DNA of 64,000 bases from Macrostomum hystrix (taxonomy: Eukaryota; Platyhelminthes; Macrostomidae): positions 2,354,001-2,418,000 of the forward strand of contig CATNEN010000025.1 in NCBI GenBank assembly GCA_950097015.1, read 5' to 3'. The notes under the pieces are model-generated. The model saw only the letters and a list, made by a program, of their open reading frames with translations. It did no database searches and had not been told where the DNA came from. Below, in pieces: positions 44,139 through 54,934 of the stretch. A program made the position numbers and the translations under genes. Numbering within the stretch: the first letter of the stretch is position 1; every line of letters begins with the position of its first letter.

Positions 44139-44922
44139 GTCGATGGATTAAAATCTAATGATGAAAAACTTTCCATGCTTTGAAATGAACTTTTGAATTT
44201 ACTTTTCTATCCTTCGTATTGGTTGCTCCAAGATTTGCTCGTATATAAAAACATTACAACAAAAAGCAGAAACAGTAAACGAACTGCGAGTCTAAAAAGG
44301 TCTACAAAAATCGAAAGAGGGAAAAATACGAGTCTATTTGGCTCTATGCTGATTCGCTCATTGCTGAAAGCCCGGCTCTAAAAGTGAAAATTGTCAAAAT
44401 GTTTCGTCTCGTCAAAATAGTTTCCTTAAGCTTCCATTAAGATCCGGTGCTGAAAGAGCTAACAAAGTTTCGTGCTGTCTATGACATGTCCTAGCAATGT
44501 CTGGGCAAACTTTTTTAAAGGCAAACATTGCTGTTAATCCAGCTTGACAGGAAAGCTACTGATTGATGGCTTGGCGAGTGCTAACAAAGACGCTTTCCCG
44601 CACTTCCGACATTAGAAAACTTGGAATACTGAATTCGTCTGTATAATGACTCCAACTCTCGTATCATGGACCATAAGTTCAAATTCTCAGTTGGCTACAT
44701 TAGTTTAGGGTGCAATTAACCAAACACCAATTTTTGTAGCCGAAGCTGCTCTTAAACTGTCGCATTAACTTTTGAGTATGAACTGTCTTAATTATTTGCC
44801 AATTTAAACTCAAATCACATATTCAACAAAAGCAGAGCTGGCTTTTGCAACACTTGTGAAAATCAATAAAAACGACTTTCAGCACAAAATTCATCTTCAA
44901 CACCTCCAAAGTAGCTGATAGT
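44139..44922. other. Intergenic between paralogues 2 and 3
   Basis: AT-rich spacer between convergent genes, with no supported feature. Confidence 0.4.
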
Positions 44923-45688
44923 TTAGCCGAATGGCGACACGCACTCGCAGTAGCCGCCAGCTGTGAAGTTATAGATTTCAGTGGGAACATCGATAAATTT
45001 TCCTTTGTTGTCGATACCAGCTCGGTCCTCTTTTCCAGCGATTGCGCTGTTACCATTGTTGGGCTCGCCGCTGCCCCACAGGCTGCCAGAGATGTTCAGA
45101 CGGCAGCTGGCCAACTGCCAGCCTCCCGATGGCTCCTGACTGCCCCGAAGCTGCCAACCGCCAACGTAAATTGAGTAGTAGCCAGACATGCTTGACAACT
45201 TGCTGTCAACCAGCTGTCCCACTCTGACCAGCTCGGTGCTGTCCATCACGTCAGCCATGATGACGAGTCCTGACTCCGCATCGCACATTTCCTTGCACTT
45301 TGTCCAGTTTCCCACACAGCTCATGAACTTGTACTTGGTGCCGCACAGGTCTTCAGCGTAGCCAGCAGGACACAGAGCTCCGGGCGGCAGTCCCGACTGC
45401 TGTCTCACAAACACCTGAGCTGTGCGAGTGCAGCTGCAGTCTCTCACGTTCTTGCTGCACCTGTGGAACACGAACAGCTTACACGGACCATCGGATATGC
45501 TGAATGCCTGACAATGCTGCCTAATGCTGCACAGACTGGCACATCTCATTTGTGAATTGGTGTCGGAGTGGGTCTCAACGAATACTTTCTGCACAGTAGT
45601 CCGCTGATGCTTTGGTAGGTGATGGCAATGGTTTTACGGAAACCAGCATTGCCAGAGCGTTGATCGTCCAAATCCAGCCTATTTTCAT
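44923..45688 (-). pseudogene. PAN plus C-type-lectin-like paralogue 3, 5' end frameshifted
   Basis: The body (224 codons, 44923-45594) encodes the same architecture: CASLCSIRQHCQAFS, GPCKLFVFHRC, LPPGALCPAGYAEDLCGTKYKF, ESGLVIMADVMDSTE, SLWGSGEPNN and ECVSPFG. There is no ATG in that frame at the N-terminus. The expected signal peptide (from ATG 45688, MKIGWIWTINALAMLV) and the short piece YQSISGLLC lie in two other frames, so two small shifts separate them from the body. It is the most diverged copy, with an extra insert before the C-terminus. Either it is a recent pseudogene or the assembly has local errors; an intron there looks unlikely because the paralogues are intronless. A CTTATAAG box is at 45783-45790. 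Confidence 0.7.
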
Positions 45689-46296
45689 AGCAACAATGTT
45701 TTGTTTCGATACCCTAAGTCAGTGCTTTAAGTCAGTCAATTCTACAGATCAAACCTCTTCATTGAAAAGTGTGCCAGATTACCTTATAAGTTCGATTGGC
45801 ACACATTTTCTTCTGAATCTCTCTCAACACACAGGTACAGTTATCATTTTATCACGAAAAATCAGGCAAGCCGTGCCAGAAGTTTCCTGTCTGCCTGTTC
45901 ATTTTGTTTGTTGTGGAGCTTGCGACTCTATCGTTAAAACCCCCGCATTTTTAAGTCAACCATTTTCTTGGGCTAAAAATTCTGCGAACTATCATTTCAA
46001 TCTAAGCCTTCTAAGCCTCTGTGTGTTCTATTTTAATGCATTTAAACCACTGTGGCAAGCACTCACAAGACACACATAAGATGCTAAGCTTAATTTATTT
46101 CAAGTAGAGTACGCAACAGTATGGGCTAAGATAAATTTAGAGGCCTTATTTAAATAGTTTCGGATATTCAAATCATATAAATATTTTATTTACCAATTCT
46201 CCTCTGACAAAGGAGTAAACAAACTAATATAATTTTTTGTAGATGCGTACTTCAAAATTGACCCTATTTTCGATCGTCTCGTTAGTCCTTAGAAAC
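45689..46296. other. Intergenic between paralogues 3 and 4
   Basis: Spacer with a TATA-like CTTATAAG at 45783-45790 serving paralogue 3. No other feature is supported. Confidence 0.4.
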
Positions 46297-47031
46297 TCAG
46301 TGAAACGGTGACACGCACTCGCTCATGGCGCCGTCCATGCCTGACCAGATGCGGTCACCATCGATGAGAGCCGTGTACAAGCTGCCGGCCACCGTGACGC
46401 ACTCGGTGCCGTGACTGTTGTTCGGTTCACCGGTGGACCAAGGACCGGTGAAGCTGGTGTTGCAGCCGATCCACACCCAGTTCTCAGCGGGACTCGTGCC
46501 GTTCGACAGTCGAAGACCTCCAAGAAACACTCGATCTCTGCTCCTGGCGTTAAACAGTCCCTTCAGATGGGCCATCTCTGTGTTGTCAATCACATCGGCC
46601 ATGATGACGAGGCCGGGCTCCGCGTCTATCTCAAATCGGAAGGCATCCCAGTCCGTCGACTTGTTGTGGAACTTGTACTTGGTGCCGCACAGGTCGTCAG
46701 CGTAGCCAGCGGGACACAGAGCTCCGGGCGGCAGTCGGGACTGCTGCTTTACGAACACTCGACCAGTTCGGTTGCAGCTGCAGTCCCTCACGTACTTGCT
46801 GCACCTGTCGAACACAAACAGCTTGCATGGACCGTCGGCAGTGGAGAACGCCTGACAGCGCTGCCTCAGGCTGCACTGACTGGCGCACTCTACGCTGGAT
46901 TGAGCAGATGGATAGATCTCAATAAATCGGCTACTTACGCACTGCAAACCGTTGATTTGGGTGTATTGCAAACTAGAGGAAACGACAGTGGCAAATGCCG
47001 CGGTTAGCCAGAGGCTGAAAAACATCCTCAT
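46297..47031 (-). CDS. Secreted PAN plus C-type-lectin-like protein, paralogue 4
   Basis: Intronless, 244 residues. Signal peptide MRMFFSLWLTAAFATVVSSS, PAN-like module and lectin-like domain with DAEPGLVIMADVIDNTEM, VFLGGLRLSN, WVWIGC, GPWSTGEPNN, ECVTVAG and MSECVSPF. It is closest to paralogue 1: identity extends from CASQC through most of the lectin domain, and the shared 219-bp block differs at about two bases. A canonical TATAAA (complement at 47076-47081) lies 45 bp upstream of the ATG. Confidence 0.9.
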   Translation of the reverse strand: MRMFFSLWLTAAFATVVSSSLQYTQINGLQCVSSRFIEIYPSAQSSVECASQCSLRQRCQAFSTADGPCKLFVFDRCSKYVRDCSCNRTGRVFVKQQSRLPPGALCPAGYADDLCGTKYKFHNKSTDWDAFRFEIDAEPGLVIMADVIDNTEMAHLKGLFNARSRDRVFLGGLRLSNGTSPAENWVWIGCNTSFTGPWSTGEPNNSHGTECVTVAGSLYTALIDGDRIWSGMDGAMSECVSPFH

Positions 47032-47075
47032 TTTGGCAAATGGTTTGGAATATGCGGCTCTGAAACAGTCAACCG

Positions 47076-47081
47076 TTTATA
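47076..47081 (-). promoter_or_regulatory. TATA box of PAN/lectin paralogue 4
   Basis: TATAAA on the minus strand, 45 bp before the start codon, consistent with a transcription start about 15-20 bp before the ATG. Confidence 0.6.
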
Positions 47082-47263
47082 TTGACATTCTTTCTGCCCA
47101 TTTGCTATTTGTATGCATAGCATTTAACGCTGCATGGGGGCCAATAATTTAGATGACAGTCAGGTGTTGGATGTTTCGCTTCTGTGGCAACTTGCATTCA
47201 TAATCTATTGAAACATCAGTGTGAGGAGTTTAATGCGAGCAAAAGTTTTAATGTGTAGGCAAA

Positions 47264-47470
47264 TATCAGGACTGTTTGACAGGACTGGTAAGCCACCCAC
47301 CCACAAAAAAATCTGTCCTTATTAATGCTAGTACCTATTTTACACCTGGAAGCAATGCCGAATTAAGTTTCTTTTGCTCAAGGACATTGATGCTTTATTT
47401 TGTGCTAAGATTCGAACTCACAACTTCTTGGTCAAGAGTTGATTTTGAACTTTACCCGCGTCGATTGCTG
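47264..47470 (-). mobile_element. SINE family 1, degenerate copy
   Basis: Core CTAGTACCTATTTTACACCT, then GAATTAAGTTTCTTTTGCTC and AAGGACA, followed by GATTCGAACTCACAAC, a B-box complement. Same order and orientation as the 23120 copy. Confidence 0.75.
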
Positions 47471-48158
47471 CTTGCTAACTGGTTGACCCACTTTTGGTGC
47501 ATAAATTTTATATGAATTTTAAAATAAATTACCATACAAAAAACGAGTAAGCGTGTGTTTAACCTCTAATTCTGATGGCTTAACCTCTTTTTATTGTTTG
47601 TAGAAAACTGAATGATTATAACTTTCTGAAGTACATTTTATTGATAATTGAACTTTTTGAATAGCTTGCACATACTTATTCGCTGACTGGCTAGCTGCTG
47701 GCGTCACTCTGAGTGAATGAGCTCATATGACTCTCCGGGCACTGTACATGATTTGTTGTTCTTTTCTTGCTCTTAAAGATCGTTGCCAAAATTAAAAAAA
47801 TCGGAAATTATTAGATTATGACCGCAAGAAATCAACAAAAAACGATTGAAGAACAGTTCTAGCCCCATGTCCAAGCACCATTTCTAACTGAATAAGTTTG
47901 CGTGAATTTATTCAACTTTGTGCTTTCCTGCAAGCAAGACTGCTTTTAAAAAGCCTTCTTATCTGAGCAGCAATTTACCTTATTGATACGAAGACTAGTT
48001 TACTACAGCTTTAAGTGACCATAAAATAAAGGGCCGTAATCTCCGTGACTCTATCGAATACTGGACCGCAAAAGCTGCTCAAGCCAGCCACCGAAGATTA
48101 GCCAGACAACTCATAGGCTGCGGACAAGGCACGGCAATAAAACCAGCAATTGCGAAGG
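47471..48158. other. Spacer, no gene seen
   Basis: Unique AT-rich DNA downstream of the SINE and upstream of the small secreted-protein gene. Confidence 0.4.
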
Positions 48159-48166
48159 TTATAAGG
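48159..48166 (+). promoter_or_regulatory. TATA-like box of small secreted protein gene
   Basis: TTATAAGG, 47 bp before the ATG at 48213. It closely resembles the CTTATAAGG of lectin paralogue 3. Confidence 0.5.
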
Positions 48167-48212
48167 CATTCATGATTATACAGTGCGCGCTGCGTGTGTT
48201 ACAAATACGTAA

Positions 48213-48557
48213 ATGTCGCTCATTTTGGTGCTAGCACTGCTGTTACTGGCTGACGCGGCTGTTTCAGCAGTGCCGAGGCCAACGGAAACAGTCGCCTGCA
48301 GGGCGGAATACTCCGGCAAATCTGGTTCGCCAGCAATGATCGTTCAAAATCTTCTGATTCCGCGACAGATTCCAAGGGCTCCGCGCCGCTGCCAATGTCG
48401 GGCGGGCAGCTCGGTAGAATGTGAGCTCAATAACTTACCGCAAGTATACGCAATCATCGACTCAATAGAACCAAGCAACTCATACTGGCTAGTGAAGGCT
48501 GACGATGATCACAAGCTGTTTCACCTTGAAAATTGTGCAGCATATGCTAAATCCTAA
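48213..48557 (+). CDS. Small secreted protein, unknown family
   Basis: 114 residues from an ATG at 48213 with a clear signal peptide (MSLILVLALLLLADAAVSAV). The mature ~94 residues contain five cysteines (ETVACRAEY, RRCQC, VECEL, ENCAAY), an odd number, so one may be free or form an intermolecular bond. Intronless, with a TATA-like box 47 bp upstream, the same compact layout as the neighbouring lectin-like genes. It shares no obvious sequence with them and I do not recognise the family. Confidence 0.7.
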   Translation: MSLILVLALLLLADAAVSAVPRPTETVACRAEYSGKSGSPAMIVQNLLIPRQIPRAPRRCQCRAGSSVECELNNLPQVYAIIDSIEPSNSYWLVKADDDHKLFHLENCAAYAKS

Positions 48558-50330
48558 TCACGACTAGCCGTTTGATTTTCCTCAGGCTTCAGATTTGAAT
48601 TCTTTGTATCTAAAGTGAAGGCCAGATTTTAGTATTAATTTTCATTCCGCTTGAAAGCATTACAGGCGGCTAAAGCCGAGTTTCCTTTTTTGCGTCGCTA
48701 CTCTTTTTAATATTTTTGCTTGTTGTTGATTTCTGTAAATTTTCTGTAACCAGGCTATCCCAACCGACTTCTAGTAGTTAGTTAAAGTATTGCACATTAC
48801 AAAATTGCAACAGACTATACTAAATTCGAAGGAGGCAAAACAATCGGTTTGTGGAAAAAGTAAAAAATAATACCTACTTTAAGCAAAATTCATCAATCAT
48901 ACGCCATACCTCTTTTTTCTTCATGCTTAAATCAGCCTTGAGAATATGTTATCATGAGTCGCGAGTCTTTCTTCCTACTACTACTACTTTTAGTAGTTCT
49001 TGACTACAATTGCTATCCTTGTAAAAGATCGAGATATAATTTTGCTTGGTAAGATAATTCACACATTTTTACTCACACAGAAGTAAATTAAGATATATTT
49101 ATTTTTTCTTTATTCACATATTAATTCAGCGCATAAGGTACGAATATAAATGTACTGAATGAAGATGTACACTCTAATATAGAATAAAAATTTGAGGCTT
49201 CGTCGGAGGCGCTAATAGTTGGCTAAATTTCTTATGAAAGAAAAATGCACTTGCTTTGGTAACTTCGTTCATTGGCAATGAAATGAAATCACTTCACTTT
49301 CAAAATACAATGAACACTTTTTAAAGATCGAACACCATTCTTTGTTTTAGAACGCAAACGATAGTATTGGAAGTAATATGTACGAATCGCATAAATTTTA
49401 AATACAAATCTGAATTAGAATAAGTTTTGAAAAATAGATTTATAAATATTATTCTAAACATTATCAAAATAAATTTCAAGCTCTAAAAACCGAATTGTTC
49501 ATTTCATCAGACTAAACAATAAACTTCATTTGTTTTACCGTTGAATACAAATTAAAAAGATTTCTAAGATTTTTTTAGTAAAAGGCTGAATAGATAGTTA
49601 CCGTCTTAACTACCCCGGTAAGTGTTTAATATCGGCACAAGACCTGTAAGTGACATATTATATCACCAATGCCATTAATAGGCTTGCAACTTTTTTCCCC
49701 GGAAAATGTGATACATATTTAGTGCTATTCATTGCTTTCAGACTTTGTTTAAACTTTGTTTTGTTTTGTTTTGTTTGTTTTGATGTTTTAGAGCCAATAG
49801 CCGACTAGCAGCTAGCCTTGGACTACCAAAAACATTTTATGTTAAAGGGTATTGCTATTTGATAAAAGTAGTAATGAAGATTTACTGTATAAAACAAATA
49901 TCTTAAACAGTTAATGCAATGATGTACAAAGTAGCCTACAACCACATTACATGTACAAAAAAACAAAAAACTTCCAAATATTGCTATATGCAACTAGGAT
50001 GATAATGAAAAAGGTAAAACAAAAATAAACATTGAATAAATGCATAGAGCTTTAGCACTGATACAAAGGTTCAGGCATTAATAATCTAAGCTTTGCAGCT
50101 GATGCTACTTACTGTACTGCAGCAGTAAGTTGATATTTTAGCAAGCTATTAGAAATTGAGATTTAATCCAAAATGAGATTTTGCTATGAGATTTGAAAAT
50201 TGTATACATTGTCATTACATTATAAACTATTGTGAAATGTGGCCTTATTTCTTAAAATATGAATGGTACATAAATCCCAGTTTTTTTCCATCTATTTTGA
50301 TATTTGACATTCATTATTATTTATTAATGA
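48558..50330. other. AT-rich gene desert, no gene seen
   Basis: AT-rich sequence with poly-A/T runs and a short GTTTT repeat near 49750. No exon or element boundary is supported before the MITE. Confidence 0.45.
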
Positions 50331-50338
50331 ATCTATAG

Positions 50339-50587
50339 CATACATGCGCAACACCTGGCTGACCTGGCCAAACTGGCCAGGTGAAACAAGGGCCAAGCAA
50401 GGTAAGTCGCGAAAACCAATCAACCAAGTGCAAAAAAATCAAAGGGGGGACTAAGGGACAAAAATGAAGGTGTGAAGATTAGGAAAAAGGGGAGAGATAA
50501 AGAGACCAAATGAGAGCAAACTAAGTCGTAAATAGAGCAAAAACTAAGTTGCACGGCCGCTAAGATTTGGGAGGTTGCACATGTATG
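50339..50587. mobile_element. Short non-autonomous TIR element (MITE), copy 2, with 8-bp TSD
   Basis: A 249-bp relative of the 6806 element in reverse orientation. The termini CATACATGCGCAAC (50339-50352) and GTTGCACATGTATG (50574-50587) are the same TIRs, and it is flanked by the perfect 8-bp duplication ATCTATAG (50331-50338 and 50588-50595). The interior shares the AACCAATCAACCAAGTGC region with the other copy reversed. Confidence 0.92.
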
Positions 50588-50595
50588 ATCTATAG

Positions 50596-52646
50596 TTAGG
50601 AAGGTGGCCTCTGAGGGGGAAAATTCCCATGCACACAAAGGGTCTTGGCGCACATTAGTGCATAAGCACAGCACATACAAAGGGTCTCGGCGCACATCAT
50701 ATACCCTTACCCTTAGGGTTAACATAGGGTGCTTTTCTATGTAGGGTCAGGGTTAGGGGACAGAAACAGCACATAGATGGGGCACAGATTGTCCCTCCAA
50801 AATTTATTCCAGCGCATGCTATGCCACCTTCCTGACTATGGTATTGAATTAGAATTAAGTTTGTTGAATTGTTGTAGTTATATGCATATTTAATTACAAT
50901 ACAATACTAGTAGACACAGATATACTCAATAATTTGCAGAATACATTTGAGTCTTCTGCTTAATCATATTATCCTTAAACTGATGTTATCAAATTAATAA
51001 CAAGTTGATATATGAGTATAATAATATGCAAGCTTGTATGTCAGAATTTATAGTGATATTAATTAAATTATTTAAAACTGTTCCACCTATTATAAGATTA
51101 TTAAAAATATATATTTCAAAGTTGCCTTGCTCAAACATCATTTTTAAACATTCTAAAATATTGTCTTTATTTTTTTCTTAAAAAACTTATTTGATTATAT
51201 TTGTTTAGACAATTGTAGATATAGAAAACCCAAGTGAAGAATTGGATAGGTTAATAATTATTAGAGATAATGAATATTTTTTCTATTGCTTACAAACCTT
51301 GAGCAACCTAATCCATCCTAGACAATGCATGTCTCTGACCTAAAAATTTGTAAATTGATGTTAATATTCCTTTACTTGTTTTATCAACTGCCCTAATAGA
51401 GTAAAAAAGCTGCGGACACTCTAGCTAGGTGCGCAGGGGCGCAGTTGGTTTCAAGACAAAGAGTGCAAATGCCCAATTGCTATATATCTTCTGTCTGACT
51501 CAATGTAATGATTGATTTTGCAAAAAAATGTCGAAAGACCTTTTGTTTTATCTATGTAGTGTATTTCTAAAAATAGAACAGCTAAGGTTGTCTTTTCGCA
51601 CTCAGGCACTATGGAGCATGTAGTTGTGTTTGCGAATAAATGTGCGCCCCTTCATCACAAAATTTCTGTAACTGTGCCTGGCTAGAATTGCACCTACATG
51701 TACATGTAAGTTTATTTTAATATGTAAATGTATACCTCAGTGAACAATAGCATGGATGTATGGCATGGGTGCACACTGCTATACCATGTGCACCTACATG
51801 TACATTTAAATGTATTTTATAATGTGTCGTAATGTACATATATTTAAACACACAAGGTGCGAGTACAGAGGCACTGGCATTCACTACTAGCATCGCATCT
51901 ACATGTACTTGTACATGTAAATGTATTACAAAATATAAATTTATAAAGAACACAAGACATTAGTGTAGGGGCACAAGGGTGCGCTGTTTCTTATATATCT
52001 ACATACTTCAACAACTTTATGCACACAAGGCGTGGCCGCACGGACAGAAATTTCTTTCTGCGCAGCCGCGCAGGCAATTTTTCACAAGCGCACTGGATGC
52101 TGTCTGTGAAAACCCCTATTGTCTCCAATAGGGATCAACTGTAGCTATTGAAAAATGTTAATATTAGCCTTATGACCATTTTGGTCCTGCATCCTATAGA
52201 TACAAGTAATTTGGTACATTAATATTCTTATTCTATGGATGTACAGTATTTGTCTATAGCTATATTAATTTACTTATATTTAGCAAATTTGAAAATCACA
52301 TAATCAAGTGACCAATATTATTTAGCTAAAATGAAAACATTTTTAGGTAACGTTTTTTAAACAAACTCTAGGCCCCTAAATTCCTAACATAAAAATATAG
52401 TTGATGGTTAACTACTTTTTATTACTTTGCTATATAATTATATCATTTTTTCTTGAAAAAAAATCTTCTTTTTGTTTTTTTGTTTCAAAAGGCTAGTTTT
52501 TGTAAATTTGTATGTATCTACAAAATTTAGTTTGTCAAGCTCCTAGCAGCTAGGGAAACTTAGATATGAGATAGTCATGAGTATCCACTCAATTGCTAGA
52601 ATGCTATTGTAGAGCCTGATATTTAACTCTCAACACATAATTCCAG
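50596..52646. other. AT-rich intergenic DNA with ~105-bp degenerate repeats
   Basis: Mostly AT-rich, no gene. Around 51690, 51790 and 51898 three diverged ~105-bp units each begin with CAC/TCTACATGTAC..TGTA and an AAATGTATT stretch. Upstream exon(s) of RRP8 must lie here or further left, but I could not place them. Confidence 0.4.
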
Positions 52647-54604
52647 TCGATTCGACCAGAATTAAGTGCTAATCGTCTGCGTCGGTTGCTACAGCCGACA
52701 GCTTCTGCAACAGCAGCAGCAGCAGCAGCAGCAGATGCGGGATTAAGTAAGCCACGATTGGGCCAGAAGCGCAAGGCCAGCAGTGAAGGCCAGAAGCGCC
52801 AAGAGGTGAAATCTGCCTTTGCGGAGTCAGGTACAGCTGATGAAGCTGTGATAAAGCAGAAGCGTCACAGACGGAAGCTGTCCAAAAAGCGATTGGAATC
52901 TTCTTCAGTTCGAGGCGGCGCCAGTAGTATAGACAATACCAGTAATCAGTCTAGTAAAGATCAAAAGCGACAGAGAAAAGTCCCAGCGAAGATCATTGCG
53001 GGTGACCCGGGCCTCCTGGCGTCTAAATTTCGCTACCTAAACGAGCAGCTGTACACTTTGAGCAGTGCGGATGCGTACGCCATGTTCAAAGCCGATCCAG
53101 GCGCTTTTGAGGTTCTTTTAATTCTCTATTTAAAGCTGCAGCCCAGAACCTTTTCCAGAATCTAATCTACCTGTTCTATCATCTAATCTACCTGTTCTAT
53201 CTTCTCATCTACCTGTTCTATCATCTAATCTACCTGTTCTATCATCTAATCTACCTGTTCTATAATCTAATCTACCTGTTCTATCTTCTCATCTACCTGT
53301 TCTATCATCTAATCTACCTGTTCTATCTTCTCATCTACCTGTTCTATCATCTAATCTACCTGTTCTATCTTCTCATCTACCTGTTCTATCATCTAATCTA
53401 CCTGTTCTATCATCTGATCTACCTGTTCTATCTTCTCATCTACCTGTTCTATCATCTAATCTACCTGTTCTATCATCTAATCCATATGTTCTATCATCTA
53501 ATCTACCTGTTCTATCATCTAATCTACCTGTTCTATCATCTAATCTACCTGTTCCGTCATCTAATCTCCTTTTTCTACCATCTAATCTACCTGTTCTATC
53601 ATCTAGTCCACCTGTTCTATCATCTAATCTACCTGTTCTATCATCTAATCTACCCTTTATACGAGTATAATATCATCTACGTGTTCTATTAACAGCTCTA
53701 ATCCACCTGTTGTCTAATTTACCATTTACCTGTTCTCTAATCTACCAGTTTTTTAATCTACCTTTTCTCTCATACTCATGTTCTCTAATCCACCTGTTCT
53801 CTAATCCACCTGTTCTTTAATCCACCTGTTCTCTAATTCACCTGTTCTTTAATCTACCTGTTTTCTAATCCACCTGTTCTCTAATCCACCTGTTCTCTAA
53901 TCCACCTGTTCTCTAATTCACCTGTTCTCTAATCTACCTGTTTTTTAATCTACCTGTTCTCTGATACTCATGTTCTCGAATCTAGATGTTCTTTAATCTA
54001 ATCTACTTGTTATTGTTATTTAGCAGATAACTAGAATTTTTTTGCTCTAAAATCTGTTCACCAGGCCTACCACGCGGGCTATTCGGCCCAGCGTCAGCGC
54101 TGGACGGAAGACCCAATCGACTGGGTCGCCAAGCAGTGCCGTCTTCGCCTACCGGCCGGCTCAGTGCTGGTCGATTTCGGCTGCGGAGACGCTCGACTGG
54201 CCAGCAGGCTGGAGGGCCAGTGCTCCAAGGTGCACAGTCTGGACCTGGTGGCTCTGAACGATCGCGTCACCGCCTGCGACATGGCCCACTGTCCGCTTGG
54301 CAACGCCGTTGCTAACGGCGCCGTGTTCTGCCTGTCCCTAATGAACGCCAACCTATCCGACTTCTTGATTGAAGCCTCTCGCGTCCTGCGCCTGAAGGGC
54401 CTGCTGTGCATAGTAGAGGCGCGCAGTAGGATTGAACGAACCCAACGCTTTGTTAATCTAGTTGAACGGTTCGGTTATCAATGCGAGCGCAGGCGCGAGG
54501 ACAATTATCTGGTGTACCTGCTGTTCGTTAAGAATCGAAAGCGTCTGCCAAACGAGCCTGCGCCGGAGATTCGCCTGAAGCCCTGCCTTTATAAGAAGCG
54601 CTAA
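52647..54604 (+). CDS. RRP8: RRP8, ribosomal RNA-processing protein 8 (nucleolar methyltransferase), 5' end not found
   Basis: Two exons, 52647-53111 and 54065-54604, phase 0, giving 335 residues. The first exon begins at an acceptor (TTCCAG), so an upstream exon with the start codon is missing from this call. RRP8 is a SAM-dependent methyltransferase that modifies large-subunit rRNA (m1A) in the nucleolus and in animals also joins the eNoSC silencing complex. The N-terminal part is Lys/Arg-rich (QKRKASSEGQKR, KRHRRKLSKKRL), as expected for a nucleolar protein. The conserved domain starts at SKFRYLNEQLYTLSS, then AYHAGYSAQRQRW, motif I VLVDFGCGDARLA, VTACDMAHCPLG, AVFCLSLMNANLSDFL, ASRVLRLKGLLCIVE, and the characteristic end IRLKPCLYKKR. 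AATAAA occurs at 54763, about 160 bases after the stop. The single intron is nearly filled by two minisatellites. Confidence 0.93.
53165..53675. repeat. 21-bp minisatellite in RRP8 intron, ~24 copies
   Basis: Unit CTGTTCTATCATCTAATCTAC with a TCTTCTCATC variant in regular alternation. It starts about 55 bp after the donor. Confidence 0.96.
53695..54010. repeat. 16-bp minisatellite in RRP8 intron
   Basis: Looser array of CTGTTCTCTAATCCAC units with many variants. Its CTGTTCT and AATCTAC parts match the adjacent 21-bp array, so the two are probably derived from one another by loss of five bases. Confidence 0.9.
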
Positions 54605-54762
54605 AAATTGTCGTTTTCTATTTTTGTGTCAGTTTAAAGTTTTGGGTATCATTATTATTGTTCAGTGTGCCATTGTGGTGTAAGTAACTCCGTCTGTGTG
54701 TATAACGAGTAATTTTATCATGGCATTTTTAGCACTCTTTGCTGCTCTAAAATAATCGAGCT

Positions 54763-54768
54763 AATAAA
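54763..54768 (+). terminator. Poly(A) signal of RRP8
   Basis: AATAAA within CTAATAAATG, about 160 bases past the RRP8 stop codon. Confidence 0.55.
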
Positions 54769-54934
54769 TGTAAAGTGTCTGACAGCATTTCTGGAGTTGA
54801 AGTTTGCCTTTGGGTTGATTGTTGTCTAACTTTTTTGTTGGTAATAATTAAGATATAGATAGCTAAACAAATAGAAATGAGATCTAACCTAATAATAATA
54901 ATAATTAGGGCTGCGGTCAATAACACATAATTTG

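Noticed and set aside
45612-46079. Plus-strand frame of 155 codons opposite the 5' end of lectin-like paralogue 3
   Set aside because: It is antisense to the paralogue's signal-peptide region and promoter, has no domain, and starts in a frame created by those sequences.
50690-50760. Telomere-like CCCTTA/GGGTTA strings
   Set aside because: Only a few imperfect and oppositely oriented copies; not a telomeric array.
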